A stretch of DNA of 64,000 nt, taken from positions 2,627,501-2,691,500 of the forward strand of contig NC_008044.1 in the NCBI RefSeq assembly GCF_000014065.1, in the 5' to 3' direction. Positions within the stretch are counted from its first letter, which is position 1. The number at the start of each line of letters is the position of its first letter. The position numbers and the translations under genes are program-made. The notes beneath the pieces were generated by a model, which saw nothing but the letters and a program-made list of their open reading frames with translations, ran no database searches and was not told the origin of the DNA. Source of the stretch: Ruegeria sp. TM1040. GTDB taxonomy: Bacteria; Pseudomonadota; Alphaproteobacteria; Rhodobacterales; Rhodobacteraceae. Shown here one piece after another: positions 8,344 to 16,552 of the stretch.

Positions 8344-10515
8344 ATGTCCCTGCGCCTAGTGTGCCTGACCTCCGCCCTCGCGCTGACCGCCGGTTTTGCG
8401 CAGGCTGAAAAAGCCTTCAACCGGATCGCGTCTTTCCCCGTCATCAAGAACATGGCCGAAGGTGCCGACCAGAGCCGCGAAAGCTCGCCCGAGATCATCG
8501 ACGTGACCGCCGATGGCATGACGCTGGTCTATACCGACAGCCCGCTGGGCGCGCTTGGGATGATCGACATCACCGATGCCGCCAACCCGGTGCCCAAAGG
8601 CAATATCGCCCTTCCGGGCGAGCCCACCTCGGTCGCAGTGGTCGGTACCATCGCATATGTCGGGGTCAACACCTCGGAGAGCTACACCCAGCCTTCCGGG
8701 CAAGTCATGGCCTTTGACACCGCAACAGGCGCGGAACTTGCCTCCTGTGATTTGGGCGGTCAGCCGGACTCCCTCGCAAAATCCAAGGACGGCGCCTTCC
8801 TGTCCATCGCAATCGAAAACGAACGCGACGAAGACCTGAATGACGGGATCATTCCGCAATTGCCCGCAGGCAACCTCGTTATGATCAACACCACGCAAGA
8901 CGGCCTGAACTGCGCCAGCATGAAGATGGTGGATCTGACCGGTCTGGCCGAGATCGCAGGATCGGACCCGGAGCCAGAGTATGTCTCGATCAACAACCTC
9001 GACGAGACGGTTGTGACGCTGCAAGAGAACAACCACATGGTCGTCGTGTCCAGGGATGGTGAGATTCTCAGTCACTTCTCCGCAGGCGCCGTGGACCTCG
9101 ATGGCATTGATGCCACCGACGAGCGCGGTGCACTGATCTTTGACGAAAGCCAGAAGGGGCGCCTGCGCGAACCTGATGCTGTGACCTGGATTGACGCAGA
9201 TCACTTTGCCACCGCAAACGAGGGGGACTACAACGGCGGTTCGCGCGGTTGGACCATCTTCCACAAAGACGGCTCTGTGGTCTATGACTCTGGCGTTTCT
9301 TTTGAGCATGCGATCATCCAGATCGGCCACTACCCGGACAAGCGTTCCGATGCCAAAGGTGTCGAACCGGAATCTGTGACCTTCGCAGAGTTTGACGGCA
9401 CACCTTTCGTGTTTGTCGGGGCAGAGCGCGCTTCGGTTGTTGGCGTCTATGACGTCACCGACCCGGCAAAACCGGTTCTGACACAGTTGCTGCCCTCTGG
9501 TACCGGCCCCGAAGGCTATGTGACCATTCCCGAGCGCGGCCTTCTTGTTTCAGCCAACGAGAAAGACCTCCTCGAAGACGGTGGCGCACGGGCGCATGTG
9601 ATGCTCTTTGAGCTTCAGGATGGCGCAGCCACATATCCTCATCTGACCTCGGCAGGAGCCAAAGAGCTGATCGGCTGGGGCGCCATCTCCGGCATGGTTG
9701 CGGATGAAGACGGTATGATCTGGGCGGTCAATGATAGCTTTTACGGCTTCCAGCCCTCGATCTTCAAGATTGACCCCTCTCAGACCCCAGCGCGCATCAC
9801 CGATGTGATCCGCATTCATCGCGCCAATGGCGACGCTGCGCAAAAACTCGACCTCGAAGGGATCACGCTTGATGGCGAAGGCGGCTTCTATGTGGCGTCC
9901 GAGGGCCGCACGGAACGCGCGATCCCGCACGCGATCTATCACGTCAGCGCCGAGGGCCTGATCAAAACCAACAAGGGTGAAATCGCGATCCCCGCAGAGC
10001 TGCAGTCCGTCGAGAAGCGCTTTGGCTTTGAAGGCATCACCAAGGTTGGCAACACGCTCTGGATGGCGGTGCAGCGTGAGTGGAAAGACGATCCCGAAAA
10101 CCATGTAAAGCTGGTTTCCTACAATCTGGATACCAAGGAATGGGGCGCCGTTCTTTATCCAAAGGCAGCGCCGGCCACCGGCTGGGTTGGTCTGTCGGAA
10201 ATCGTGGCGCATGGCGATCATGTCTATGTGATTGAGCGCGACAACCAGCATGATGACCGCGCAGTCACCAAGAAGATCTATCGCATTGCGCTCTCGGATA
10301 TGGTTCCTGCCCCGCTTGGCAGCGATCTCCCTGTCGTGACAAAGGAAGAGGTCCGCGACCTGCTGCCTGACCTGAAATCCACCGGCGGCTATGTGCTCGA
10401 CAAGGTTGAAGGTTTGGCCATCCTGGCAGACGGCACCGCTTGGGTGTCGACCGACAATGACGGTGTCGATGACAGCTCTGGCGAGACGATGTTCTGGTCG
10501 TTCAAGGTCGACTGA
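8344..10515 (+). CDS. Secreted esterase-like activity of phytase family protein
   Basis: The 723-residue protein has a Sec signal peptide (MSLRLVCLTSALALTAGFAQA). The first about 430 residues look like a beta-propeller with LVIVD-like repeats (LGMIDITDAANPVPKGN, VVGVYDVTDPAKPVLTQ). The C-terminal half has the features of the phytase-like esterase domain (PF13449 type), including LDLEGITLDGEGGFYVASEGR and VEGLAILADGTAWVSTDNDG. By family it is probably a periplasmic or extracellular hydrolase of phosphate or other esters, but specificity is unknown. ACAGGAG lies 6 nt before the ATG at 8344. A strong intrinsic terminator follows the gene. Confidence 0.85.
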   Translation: MSLRLVCLTSALALTAGFAQAEKAFNRIASFPVIKNMAEGADQSRESSPEIIDVTADGMTLVYTDSPLGALGMIDITDAANPVPKGNIALPGEPTSVAVVGTIAYVGVNTSESYTQPSGQVMAFDTATGAELASCDLGGQPDSLAKSKDGAFLSIAIENERDEDLNDGIIPQLPAGNLVMINTTQDGLNCASMKMVDLTGLAEIAGSDPEPEYVSINNLDETVVTLQENNHMVVVSRDGEILSHFSAGAVDLDGIDATDERGALIFDESQKGRLREPDAVTWIDADHFATANEGDYNGGSRGWTIFHKDGSVVYDSGVSFEHAIIQIGHYPDKRSDAKGVEPESVTFAEFDGTPFVFVGAERASVVGVYDVTDPAKPVLTQLLPSGTGPEGYVTIPERGLLVSANEKDLLEDGGARAHVMLFELQDGAATYPHLTSAGAKELIGWGAISGMVADEDGMIWAVNDSFYGFQPSIFKIDPSQTPARITDVIRIHRANGDAAQKLDLEGITLDGEGGFYVASEGRTERAIPHAIYHVSAEGLIKTNKGEIAIPAELQSVEKRFGFEGITKVGNTLWMAVQREWKDDPENHVKLVSYNLDTKEWGAVLYPKAAPATGWVGLSEIVAHGDHVYVIERDNQHDDRAVTKKIYRIALSDMVPAPLGSDLPVVTKEEVRDLLPDLKSTGGYVLDKVEGLAILADGTAWVSTDNDGVDDSSGETMFWSFKVD

Positions 10516-10571
10516 TCCGACCCGCGATCTGTCCGGCGCCTGCCATCATGGCGCCGACGTCGCCGCACAGC

Positions 10572-10600
10572 AAAGGGGTCCCTAGCGGGGCCTCTTTTTT
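10572..10600 (+). terminator. Rho-independent terminator of the phytase-like gene
   Basis: An 11-bp stem with two G-T pairs (AAAGGGGTCCC with GGGGCCTCTTT, TAGC loop) runs into a tract of six T. It separates the phytase-like gene from the riboswitch transcript. Confidence 0.85.
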
Positions 10601-10683
10601 GCATCTTACGTCGCGCGCAATTCGCAGCTGCGTGCTTTTCTTTGCACAATCGCTTCGCTATCAGGTTCATGCCTCATCATGAG

Positions 10684-10820
10684 GCGATATTCTCAGGGCA
10701 GGGTGAAAGTCCCTACCGGTGGTCACAGCCCACGAGCGGCCCTTGGTTTGACAAGGGTGACAGCAGACCCGGCGCAATTCCGGGGCCGACGGTTACAGTC
10801 CGGATGAAAGAGAATGGAGA
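10684..10820 (+). promoter_or_regulatory. FMN riboswitch (RFN element)
   Basis: The conserved RFN core is readable in order: AGGGCAGGGTGAAAGTCCC, ACCGGTGGTCACAGCCC, GCCGACGGTTACAGTC and CGGATGAAAGAGAA. The closing helix P1 pairs ATTCTC (10689-10694) with GAGAAT (10810-10815). Downstream, GACCC/GGGTC around 10820-10859 can form a long hairpin, and CCTTGG (10870-10875) can pair with CCGAGG (10888-10893), which overlaps the AGGAAAGG Shine-Dalgarno region of ribN. Translational control is therefore likely, possibly with attenuation. FMN binding is expected to switch the downstream gene off. Confidence 0.95.
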
Positions 10821-10909
10821 GACCCGCGCCCTTCGCCATGTGCAGGAGGGCTTTGGGTCTATTCGTTTGCCTTGGGTCAATTGCGGACCGAGGAAAGGAC
10901 AACACGCAG

Positions 10910-11803
10910 ATGACTCAATCGCTTCCTACCCCGCTCAAGGCGGCTGGCCTCATGGTCATCGCCGGAGCCTGCTTTGCGCTGGTGAACACCGCACTGCAAT
11001 CGGCCACGATGCTGCATGGGGCCTCTGCTCCGATGGTGACCTTCTGGCAGTATCTGATCGCGCTTCTGTTTTACATCCCATGGATCTGGCGCAACTGGAC
11101 TGCCGTTCTGTCGACCCGGCAAATGATCACCCATGTGATCCGGGTCGTGCTGGCCGTTGCCGGTGTGCAACTCTGGACGCTTGGGCTGGCCCATGTGCCA
11201 ATCTGGCAGGCGATTGCCTTGATCTTGCTTTCGCCCTTTTTTGTCACCATCGGCGCGGGTCTTTTCCTCGGCGAAGATGTTTCCTTGCACCGCTGGGGCG
11301 CTGTTGTTGTGGGCATCTTTGGTGGCATGGTGATCCTGGCCCCGTGGTCAGATCGCTTCCAGATCGCGGCCCTTCTGCCAGTCGCTGCGGCGGCCTTTTG
11401 GGCTGCGAGTTCCGTTGTGACCAAGCACCTCACACGGCGCGATAGCACCGAGACGGTCACGATCTATCTGCTGCTGCTCCTCAGCCCTGCAAATGCGCTC
11501 CTGTCACTTGGTGGCGGCTTTGCACTGCCAGAAGGCACTATCTGGCTTGTGATTGGCGCGGGACTGTTGACGGCTCTGGCGCAGCATAGCCTGGTGCGGG
11601 CCTACACGCTGGCAGACGCAGCGTTCCTTCAACCCTTTGATCACCTGAAACTGGTCTTCAACGTGGGGCTGGGCGCAGTTGTCTTTGGGTTCTTGCCGGA
11701 TGGCAACATGTGGCTGGGCACCGCGCTGATCATTGTTGCAAGCGCCTATCTGCTGAACAGAGAGGCCCGTGCTAAACCGGGTTCAGCCGCGCAAAACGCC
11801 TGA
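10910..11803 (+). CDS. ribN: Riboflavin transporter RibN (EamA/DMT permease under FMN riboswitch)
   Basis: The 297-residue protein has about ten hydrophobic helices arranged as two EamA repeats, typical of the drug/metabolite transporter superfamily. On its own that fold does not reveal a substrate. The FMN riboswitch directly upstream points to flavin uptake, and RibN proteins of this family are established riboflavin importers in rhizobia and other proteobacteria. The ATG at 10910 is preceded by AGGAAAGG. The 3' end overlaps the convergent TetR gene by 21 bp. No riboflavin synthesis gene adjoins it, so this is probably a stand-alone salvage unit. Confidence 0.9.
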   Translation: MTQSLPTPLKAAGLMVIAGACFALVNTALQSATMLHGASAPMVTFWQYLIALLFYIPWIWRNWTAVLSTRQMITHVIRVVLAVAGVQLWTLGLAHVPIWQAIALILLSPFFVTIGAGLFLGEDVSLHRWGAVVVGIFGGMVILAPWSDRFQIAALLPVAAAAFWAASSVVTKHLTRRDSTETVTIYLLLLLSPANALLSLGGGFALPEGTIWLVIGAGLLTALAQHSLVRAYTLADAAFLQPFDHLKLVFNVGLGAVVFGFLPDGNMWLGTALIIVASAYLLNREARAKPGSAAQNA

Positions 11804-12388
11804 GACCATCTCGGCAAATGGGGCGCGGGCCTGAACCTTAGCCGTACTCAGCACGCTGGCATCGTAATATCGCCCCCAGGCGTCGTGCGTACATCCCATC
11901 AGGGACGCAGCTCCCAAGAGCTGCGTCACCACGCCCAATGCCCCGGCAACGCCTTTGCCCTCCCAGCGCTCGGTGGCTTGCACGGTGGCGACGAGGCTTT
12001 CAAACAAGGTCGCAAAAGACGTACCTCCGTCACGTGGCAGCGCCTGATCCAAGAGCTCTCGCAGCACGATCTGGGCCGAGGCGCAATCCGCCTGCAGCGC
12101 CGATTGGTAAGCTGCAAAGAACGTCTCCAGTTGCTCTTCTGGCGGGCGGTCATCTTCCATCGCATCAAACAGCAGTTGAAGTACCGACGACGCAGCCTGT
12201 TCAACCGCCAAAGCATAGAGCGCGTTCTTGCTCCCAAAATGGTGCAACAGCGCCTGTTTGCTGAGGCCGAGTTCCTGTGCGATGGCTGAGATGGAGGCCC
12301 CGGCATACCCATGTGCCGCAAACAAGCGGCAAGCGCTTTCGATCAACTGTGTGCGGGTACTGGTAGATGTCATCTCGGCCAGGGTCAT
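11783..12388 (-). CDS. TetR/AcrR family transcriptional regulator
   Basis: This 201-residue protein has a typical TetR N-terminal DNA-binding domain: ACRLFAAHGYAGASISAIA, then LGLSKQALLHHFGSKNALYAL as recognition helix and following segment (residues about 17-60). The C-terminal ligand domain is not assignable. It is convergent with ribN and lies downstream of hsp20, separated by a terminator, so it has its own transcription. A TACC-N4-GGTA palindrome 38 bp upstream of the start is a candidate autoregulatory operator. The alternative start at 12373 (MTSTSTRTQ) would shorten it by five residues. The regulated genes are unknown. Confidence 0.85.
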   Translation of the reverse strand: MTLAEMTSTSTRTQLIESACRLFAAHGYAGASISAIAQELGLSKQALLHHFGSKNALYALAVEQAASSVLQLLFDAMEDDRPPEEQLETFFAAYQSALQADCASAQIVLRELLDQALPRDGGTSFATLFESLVATVQATERWEGKGVAGALGVVTQLLGAASLMGCTHDAWGRYYDASVLSTAKVQARAPFAEMVSGVLRG

Positions 12389-12425
12389 ACATCCATTAAG
12401 GCAGGCATTCTGCCGCAGGACAACC

Positions 12426-12437
12426 TACCGCTTGGTA
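12426..12437. promoter_or_regulatory. Candidate TetR operator
   Basis: TACC-GCTT-GGTA is a short palindrome in the gap upstream of the TetR gene and near the end of the hsp20 transcript. TetR-family repressors often bind such sites in front of their own gene. No experimental support is available. Confidence 0.35.
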
Positions 12438-12452
12438 AATAACGTAAATCCA

Positions 12453-12488
12453 TGAATAAAAAGAGCTCCCGTCTAACCAGCCGGGAGC
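12453..12488 (-). terminator. Rho-independent terminator of hsp20
   Basis: On the minus strand a 7-bp stem (GCTCCCG with CGGGAGC) is followed by TCTTTTTATT. It lies 37 bp past the hsp20 stop codon. Confidence 0.85.
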
Positions 12489-12524
12489 CCTCGGAATAGG
12501 ACGCAACTCGCATCCTGCGTCAGA

Positions 12525-12992
12525 TCAGTTCACGGTCGAGCCCGAAATTTCCTTGGGCTTGGACGCCGCAGCGGAGGAAATCTCGATCCGGCGCGGCTTC
12601 AGCGCCTCAGGCACTTCTCGCACGAGATCGATATGGAGCATGCCGTCGCCGTGGCTGGCGCCCTGCACCCGCACATGATCTGCAAGGGTGAAACGGCGTT
12701 CAAAGGCTCGGGTTGCAATCCCGCGATGCAGGTAGGTGCGCTCGCCGTTCTCTTCGGACTTGCGCGCGGACACGACCAGGGCGTGCTCTTTTACCTCGAC
12801 GTTCAACTCGTCTTCGGAAAAGCCCGCGACAGCGATCGAGATGCGGTAGGCATCGTCCGAGGTTTTTTCAATGTTGTATGGGGGGTAGCTTGGCTGCTGG
12901 AGATCCGAGCTCATCACCCGGTCCATTAAATCGGCAATCTGGTCGAAGCCGACAGTTGCACGGTGCAGCGGAGCAAAATCAAACGTACGCAT
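12525..12992 (-). CDS. Small heat-shock protein, Hsp20/IbpA family
   Basis: The 155-residue protein contains an alpha-crystallin domain from about residue 38 to 130, with YPPYNIEKTSDDAYRISIAVAGF at the start of the domain, ERTYLHRGIATRAFERRF in the middle and GMLHIDLVREVPEALKPR at the end. It is an ATP-independent holdase that binds unfolding proteins in the cytoplasm. A sigma-32-like promoter at 13096-13121 leaves a leader of roughly 95 nt, and an intrinsic terminator follows, so the gene is a single-gene heat-shock unit. The start at 12992 has GAGGATG upstream. Confidence 0.92.
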   Translation of the reverse strand: MRTFDFAPLHRATVGFDQIADLMDRVMSSDLQQPSYPPYNIEKTSDDAYRISIAVAGFSEDELNVEVKEHALVVSARKSEENGERTYLHRGIATRAFERRFTLADHVRVQGASHGDGMLHIDLVREVPEALKPRRIEISSAAASKPKEISGSTVN

Positions 12993-13095
12993 GGTTCATC
13001 CTCATCTTTGAGCGATAACTGCTATAAAGCCCTCCCAACACGGGACGGGTGGATTGATCCAAGGCCCAGTCTTTGGCGCCTTGGGTACCTCCCAT

Positions 13096-13121
13096 GTATG
13101 AAGGGTCATTTTTGTTTCAAG
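13096..13121 (-). promoter_or_regulatory. Sigma-32 (RpoH)-type promoter of hsp20
   Basis: On the minus strand CTTGAAA (13115-13121) is followed after 11 nt by CTTCATAC (13096-13103). This resembles the heat-shock consensus CTTGAAA-N11-16-CCCCATNT. The distance and orientation suit hsp20. Confidence 0.65.
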
Positions 13122-13132
13122 AGGGGGCGAAT

Positions 13133-13972
13133 TCAGTTGGAAATGAATTTTGCACCAATGTCGCTGCGGCGCGGTTCCCCGACCTGAACGCGACCAACCC
13201 CCTGAGGCATCCGGCTGCCGACATGGGCCCCGGTCAGCTGTGACTGCAAAAGCGCCAGTTCCTCGGCCAGCGACGCGCCCAGAGAAACGGCAGAACCCTC
13301 GACACGCGCCTTGGCTGAGACCACCGATACGATCCGCGGGCGTCCAGCGTCAAACGAAAACACAGGGGCGCCAGAGGCCCCGAAGTCCACGTCACAGGAC
13401 ATCACCAGGACACCATCCTGACGAGCAATCACCTTGCAGACCTCTTGGAGCGAGGGCGCCTCGGAGCGGTCCTGCGCGTAGGACACCACACCGACCCGGG
13501 CCCCCTCGCGGGGGCGCGCGTCGGTTTCAAATGGCGTGACGGTAGTGTTGCGAATGGGGCGTTGCAGTTGCAACAGGGCAATGTCGTTCCGGACTCGTTT
13601 TGCCGACAGTGTCCCGTCATAGACATAGCGCGGATGCAGGACCGCCCGCTTCACCGCGCGATAGGCCGAGGCTCGGCCGTTGCGCCATCCCGCCAAAAAC
13701 TCGATTGAGGTCGGGTCGATCTGGGCCATGGTGTCGCGATCATAAAGGCAATGCGCCGCCGTCAGCACGATATCCGGAGCAATCAAGGCCCCGGTGCAGA
13801 ACCCCTCGCCCGCACGATCCAGCCGCCCTACCGCTTCCCAGTCTCGGCCTGCATCTGTGGTTTCAAGACTTTTAAGACGCGTATCATTGCCGCGCAGTGT
13901 TGTGCCCGCCACCGCAGCAGCAGACAACACGCATAAAACACCACTAACAATCAATTTCTTAATCGGCAGCAC
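13133..13972 (-). CDS. Secreted trypsin-like serine protease
   Basis: The 279-residue protein begins with a Sec signal (PIKKLIVSGVLCVLSAAAVA) and has the full chymotrypsin-fold triad: histidine in LTAAHCLYD near residue 75, aspartate in RNDIALLQL near residue 130 and serine in DFGASGAPVFSF near residue 195. It should act in the periplasm or outside the cell. A GTG start at 13972 is preferred because GGAG stands 7 nt upstream; the ATG at 13987 has AGGGG touching the codon. The gene follows glcF on the same strand after 107 bp, but a functional link is not evident. The substrate is unknown. Confidence 0.87.
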   Translation of the reverse strand: MLPIKKLIVSGVLCVLSAAAVAGTTLRGNDTRLKSLETTDAGRDWEAVGRLDRAGEGFCTGALIAPDIVLTAAHCLYDRDTMAQIDPTSIEFLAGWRNGRASAYRAVKRAVLHPRYVYDGTLSAKRVRNDIALLQLQRPIRNTTVTPFETDARPREGARVGVVSYAQDRSEAPSLQEVCKVIARQDGVLVMSCDVDFGASGAPVFSFDAGRPRIVSVVSAKARVEGSAVSLGASLAEELALLQSQLTGAHVGSRMPQGVGRVQVGEPRRSDIGAKFISN

Positions 13973-14079
13973 GGGCAAACTCCACATCCCCTATGCGACA
14001 GCCTAGCCAACGCTTCGGGCAAAAGTTGGGCGCAGAAGGACGATTCCGCGCGCCTTTCTGTGATGCCGCCTGTGCAGCT

Positions 14080-15399
14080 TCAGCGCAAGATGGGAACTGA
14101 GGGTCGGCTGCGCTCCGCCGTGAGAGCGGGTGGCTGAGGGCCTCCGGTTGCCCAGTCCAAGAGCTCCACAGTGTGCACGATCGGGATCTCGGTGCCAGAT
14201 CCGATTTGCATCATGCACCCGATGTTCCCCGCAGAGATGATGTCGGGATTTTTCGCCTCAAGCGTGCGCAGCTTGCGTGCCTTTAGTTGTGCGGAAATCT
14301 CCGGCTGCAGCAGATTATAGGTCCCTGCAGAGCCGCAGCACAGATGGCTGTCGGCTGGTTCAACCACTCGAAAGCCCGCGCGTTTCAGCAGCGTCTTGGG
14401 ATGCGTCTTGATCTGTTGGCCATGCTGCAGCGAACAGGCGGCGTGATAGGCGACCGTCAGCCCCTTATCCTCAGCCTCTGGCATTTCAAGCTGCATCAGC
14501 AACTCGGAGATATCCATCGCCAGGTTCGACACAGTTGCCGCATCCTGTGCCAGCGCATCATTGCGGAACATGTGGCCGTAGTCCTTGACCGTGGTACCAC
14601 AGCCCGATGTGTTGATGACAATCGCATCAAGGCCCTTGCCGTTCTTCTCTGCCATCCACGCGCGGATGTTCTTGGCGGCGGTTGCGTGGCTTTCGTCCTC
14701 ACGCCCCATGTGATGCGTCAGAGCCCCGCAACAGCCGGCCCCGTCCGCCACAACCACCTCGCACCCCAAACGCCGAAGGAGCCGGATGGTGGCGTCATTG
14801 ATATCCGTATTGAGCGCCTTTTGCGCGCAGCCCGTCATAAGCGCCACGCGTTTCACTTGCCGCCCTTCCGGCGCAAAACTCTGCGGGTCGTCATTGCGGC
14901 TCACCGGGGGGATGACCTTTGGCGCCATCTCCAGCATCGCCCGCAGCCTTGGGTCAGGCATCAGTCCCCGGAAGGGACGCGCAATCTTTGCTCCCAACAG
15001 CGCGAGGCGAAACCGCGTGGGATAGGGCAGGATGCGCGCCAGGATCCACCGCAGTGCCCGATCACCAAAGGGGCGTTTGTAATGCTTGTCGATATAGGCA
15101 CGCGCGTGATCCACAAGATGCATGTAATGCACGCCCGATGGACAAGTGGTCATACAAGCAAGGCACGACAGGCATCTGTCGATATGCTTTACGGTTTTCT
15201 CATCCGGCACGCGCTCGTTCTCGAGCATATCCTTGATGAGGTAAATCCGGCCTCTCGGGCTGTCCAACTCGTCCCCGAGCACTTGATAGGTCGGACAGGT
15301 CGCCGTACAAAAACCACAGTGCACACAGGTGCGCAGGATCTCGTTGGCCCGCTGCGTACCGGGGTCCTGCAATTGCGCGTCGGTGAAACTCGTTTGCAT
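14080..15399 (-). CDS. glcF: Glycolate oxidase iron-sulfur subunit GlcF
   Basis: The 439-residue protein carries two [4Fe-4S] motifs, CVHCGFCTATCP near residue 26 and CLSCLACMTTCP near residue 76. Two CCG domains follow, with cores GAGCCGAL and HLCCGSAGTYN. This is the GlcF layout. Together with GlcD and GlcE it forms the membrane-associated glycolate dehydrogenase complex that oxidises glycolate to glyoxylate and passes electrons to the respiratory chain. It is the last gene of glcD-glcE-glcF; its start lies 4 bp past the glcE stop codon, indicating tight coupling. Length is normal for the family. Confidence 0.95.
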   Translation of the reverse strand: MQTSFTDAQLQDPGTQRANEILRTCVHCGFCTATCPTYQVLGDELDSPRGRIYLIKDMLENERVPDEKTVKHIDRCLSCLACMTTCPSGVHYMHLVDHARAYIDKHYKRPFGDRALRWILARILPYPTRFRLALLGAKIARPFRGLMPDPRLRAMLEMAPKVIPPVSRNDDPQSFAPEGRQVKRVALMTGCAQKALNTDINDATIRLLRRLGCEVVVADGAGCCGALTHHMGREDESHATAAKNIRAWMAEKNGKGLDAIVINTSGCGTTVKDYGHMFRNDALAQDAATVSNLAMDISELLMQLEMPEAEDKGLTVAYHAACSLQHGQQIKTHPKTLLKRAGFRVVEPADSHLCCGSAGTYNLLQPEISAQLKARKLRTLEAKNPDIISAGNIGCMMQIGSGTEIPIVHTVELLDWATGGPQPPALTAERSRPSVPILR

Positions 15400-15403
15400 T
15401 GTC

Positions 15404-16495
15404 TTACCCCATCAAACCCGGATTGAAGATCCCACGCGGATCAAATTGCTGCCGCAGCCCAGCTGAAATCGCCGCCAAAGGCGCAGGCTCCGGGTGATGC
15501 CGCGCCAGCGGGCTGCGCCCCTCGGACCGGATCAAGGTGGCGTGACCCGCTACCGTCATCCGCTGACGCAGATCGACGCCTTTTGGCATGACGGCCCAGA
15601 TCAGCCCCCCGCCCCAATCACAGAAACACCGCGTCGCCCCAAGCGCCGGGATCAAGGCCACCGCATCCGAGGGTTTGACGGACAGTCGCCAGACGTCACC
15701 CTCCACCCCAGCCAGGGCCTTGAGATCGCGAATATCGCGCCAGAGCTCTTCGGAGCCTGAAACCTCCTCCACTTCCCCGAAAGGAGCAAGCAGCGCGCGC
15801 AGGGCTTCTGCACGATAGCGCACCGCGCCCTCAAAACCCTCAAGGCGCACATATGCGACCCGTTCAGTCGGATCATATGCCGCCCCAGTCACGTCATAGG
15901 GCGACCCAAGTGCTGCCGACAAGGCGGCAACCCCCTCTGGCAGATCCACACCCCGCACCGCGAGTGTGGTTTGTGTTTCCGCGCAGGGCAGCACTTTGAG
16001 AGAGACTTCGGTCAGCACACCCAAGGTGCCATGTGCGCCCGCCATCAGTTTGACGAGGTCGTAGCCCGTGACGTTTTTCATGACCCGGCCGCCGTTGCTC
16101 AGTACCTCGCCGCGCCCGTCTACAAACCGCACGCCCAGAAGAAAATCTCGTGCAGCGCCACATTGAATACGCCGTGGACCCGAGGCATTGGTGGCAAATG
16201 CGCCGCCAATGGTCGGCGCGCCTCCCGTACCGAGAAGCCCGCGCAGATCCAGAGGTTCGAAAGCAAGGCGCTGGTTCTCTGCCGCCAACAAGGTTTCGAT
16301 CTCCGCCACCGGCGTCCCCGCACCGACCACCAGCGTCAGCGCGCCCGGCTCATAAAGTTTCACGCCCGACAGTCCCTGCGTCGTCAACACCTCTCCGGGG
16401 ACAGACACACCCCGGGTGCCCCCACCCTGTATGCATAGAGGCTCATGCGCTCCGGCAATGATGTCGGCAAGCTCTGCCTCGCTCTGCGCTGTCAT
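15404..16495 (-). CDS. glcE: Glycolate oxidase FAD-binding subunit GlcE
   Basis: The 363-residue product has the FAD-binding PCMH-type segment: CIQGGGTRG near residue 21, GTGGAPTIGGAFATNASGPRR near residue 90, and a VMKNVTGYDLVKLMAG core. These identify GlcE rather than GlcD, which is longer. It is the middle subunit of the glycolate dehydrogenase complex. The start at 16495 is chosen because AAGGTG lies 5 nt upstream; an ATG at 16498 and a TTG at 16513 are alternatives. A dispersed repeat occupies the 57-bp gap after glcD. The gene is co-directional with glcD and glcF. Confidence 0.93.
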   Translation of the reverse strand: MTAQSEAELADIIAGAHEPLCIQGGGTRGVSVPGEVLTTQGLSGVKLYEPGALTLVVGAGTPVAEIETLLAAENQRLAFEPLDLRGLLGTGGAPTIGGAFATNASGPRRIQCGAARDFLLGVRFVDGRGEVLSNGGRVMKNVTGYDLVKLMAGAHGTLGVLTEVSLKVLPCAETQTTLAVRGVDLPEGVAALSAALGSPYDVTGAAYDPTERVAYVRLEGFEGAVRYRAEALRALLAPFGEVEEVSGSEELWRDIRDLKALAGVEGDVWRLSVKPSDAVALIPALGATRCFCDWGGGLIWAVMPKGVDLRQRMTVAGHATLIRSEGRSPLARHHPEPAPLAAISAGLRQQFDPRGIFNPGLMG

Positions 16496-16504
16496 CATTT
16501 CACC

Positions 16505-16545
16505 TTTTTCCAATTATCCTTGGGGGTTCGGGGGCAACGCCCCCG
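16505..16545 (+). repeat. Dispersed intergenic repeat, copy D (diverged)
   Basis: TTCCAATTATCCTTGGGGG followed by GGGGGCAACGCCCCC matches, with changes, the order seen in copies at 40772, 50345 and 63418. It lies in the glcD-glcE gap and could form an mRNA hairpin in the operon transcript. Confidence 0.55.
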
Positions 16546-16552
16546 CTTTGAG

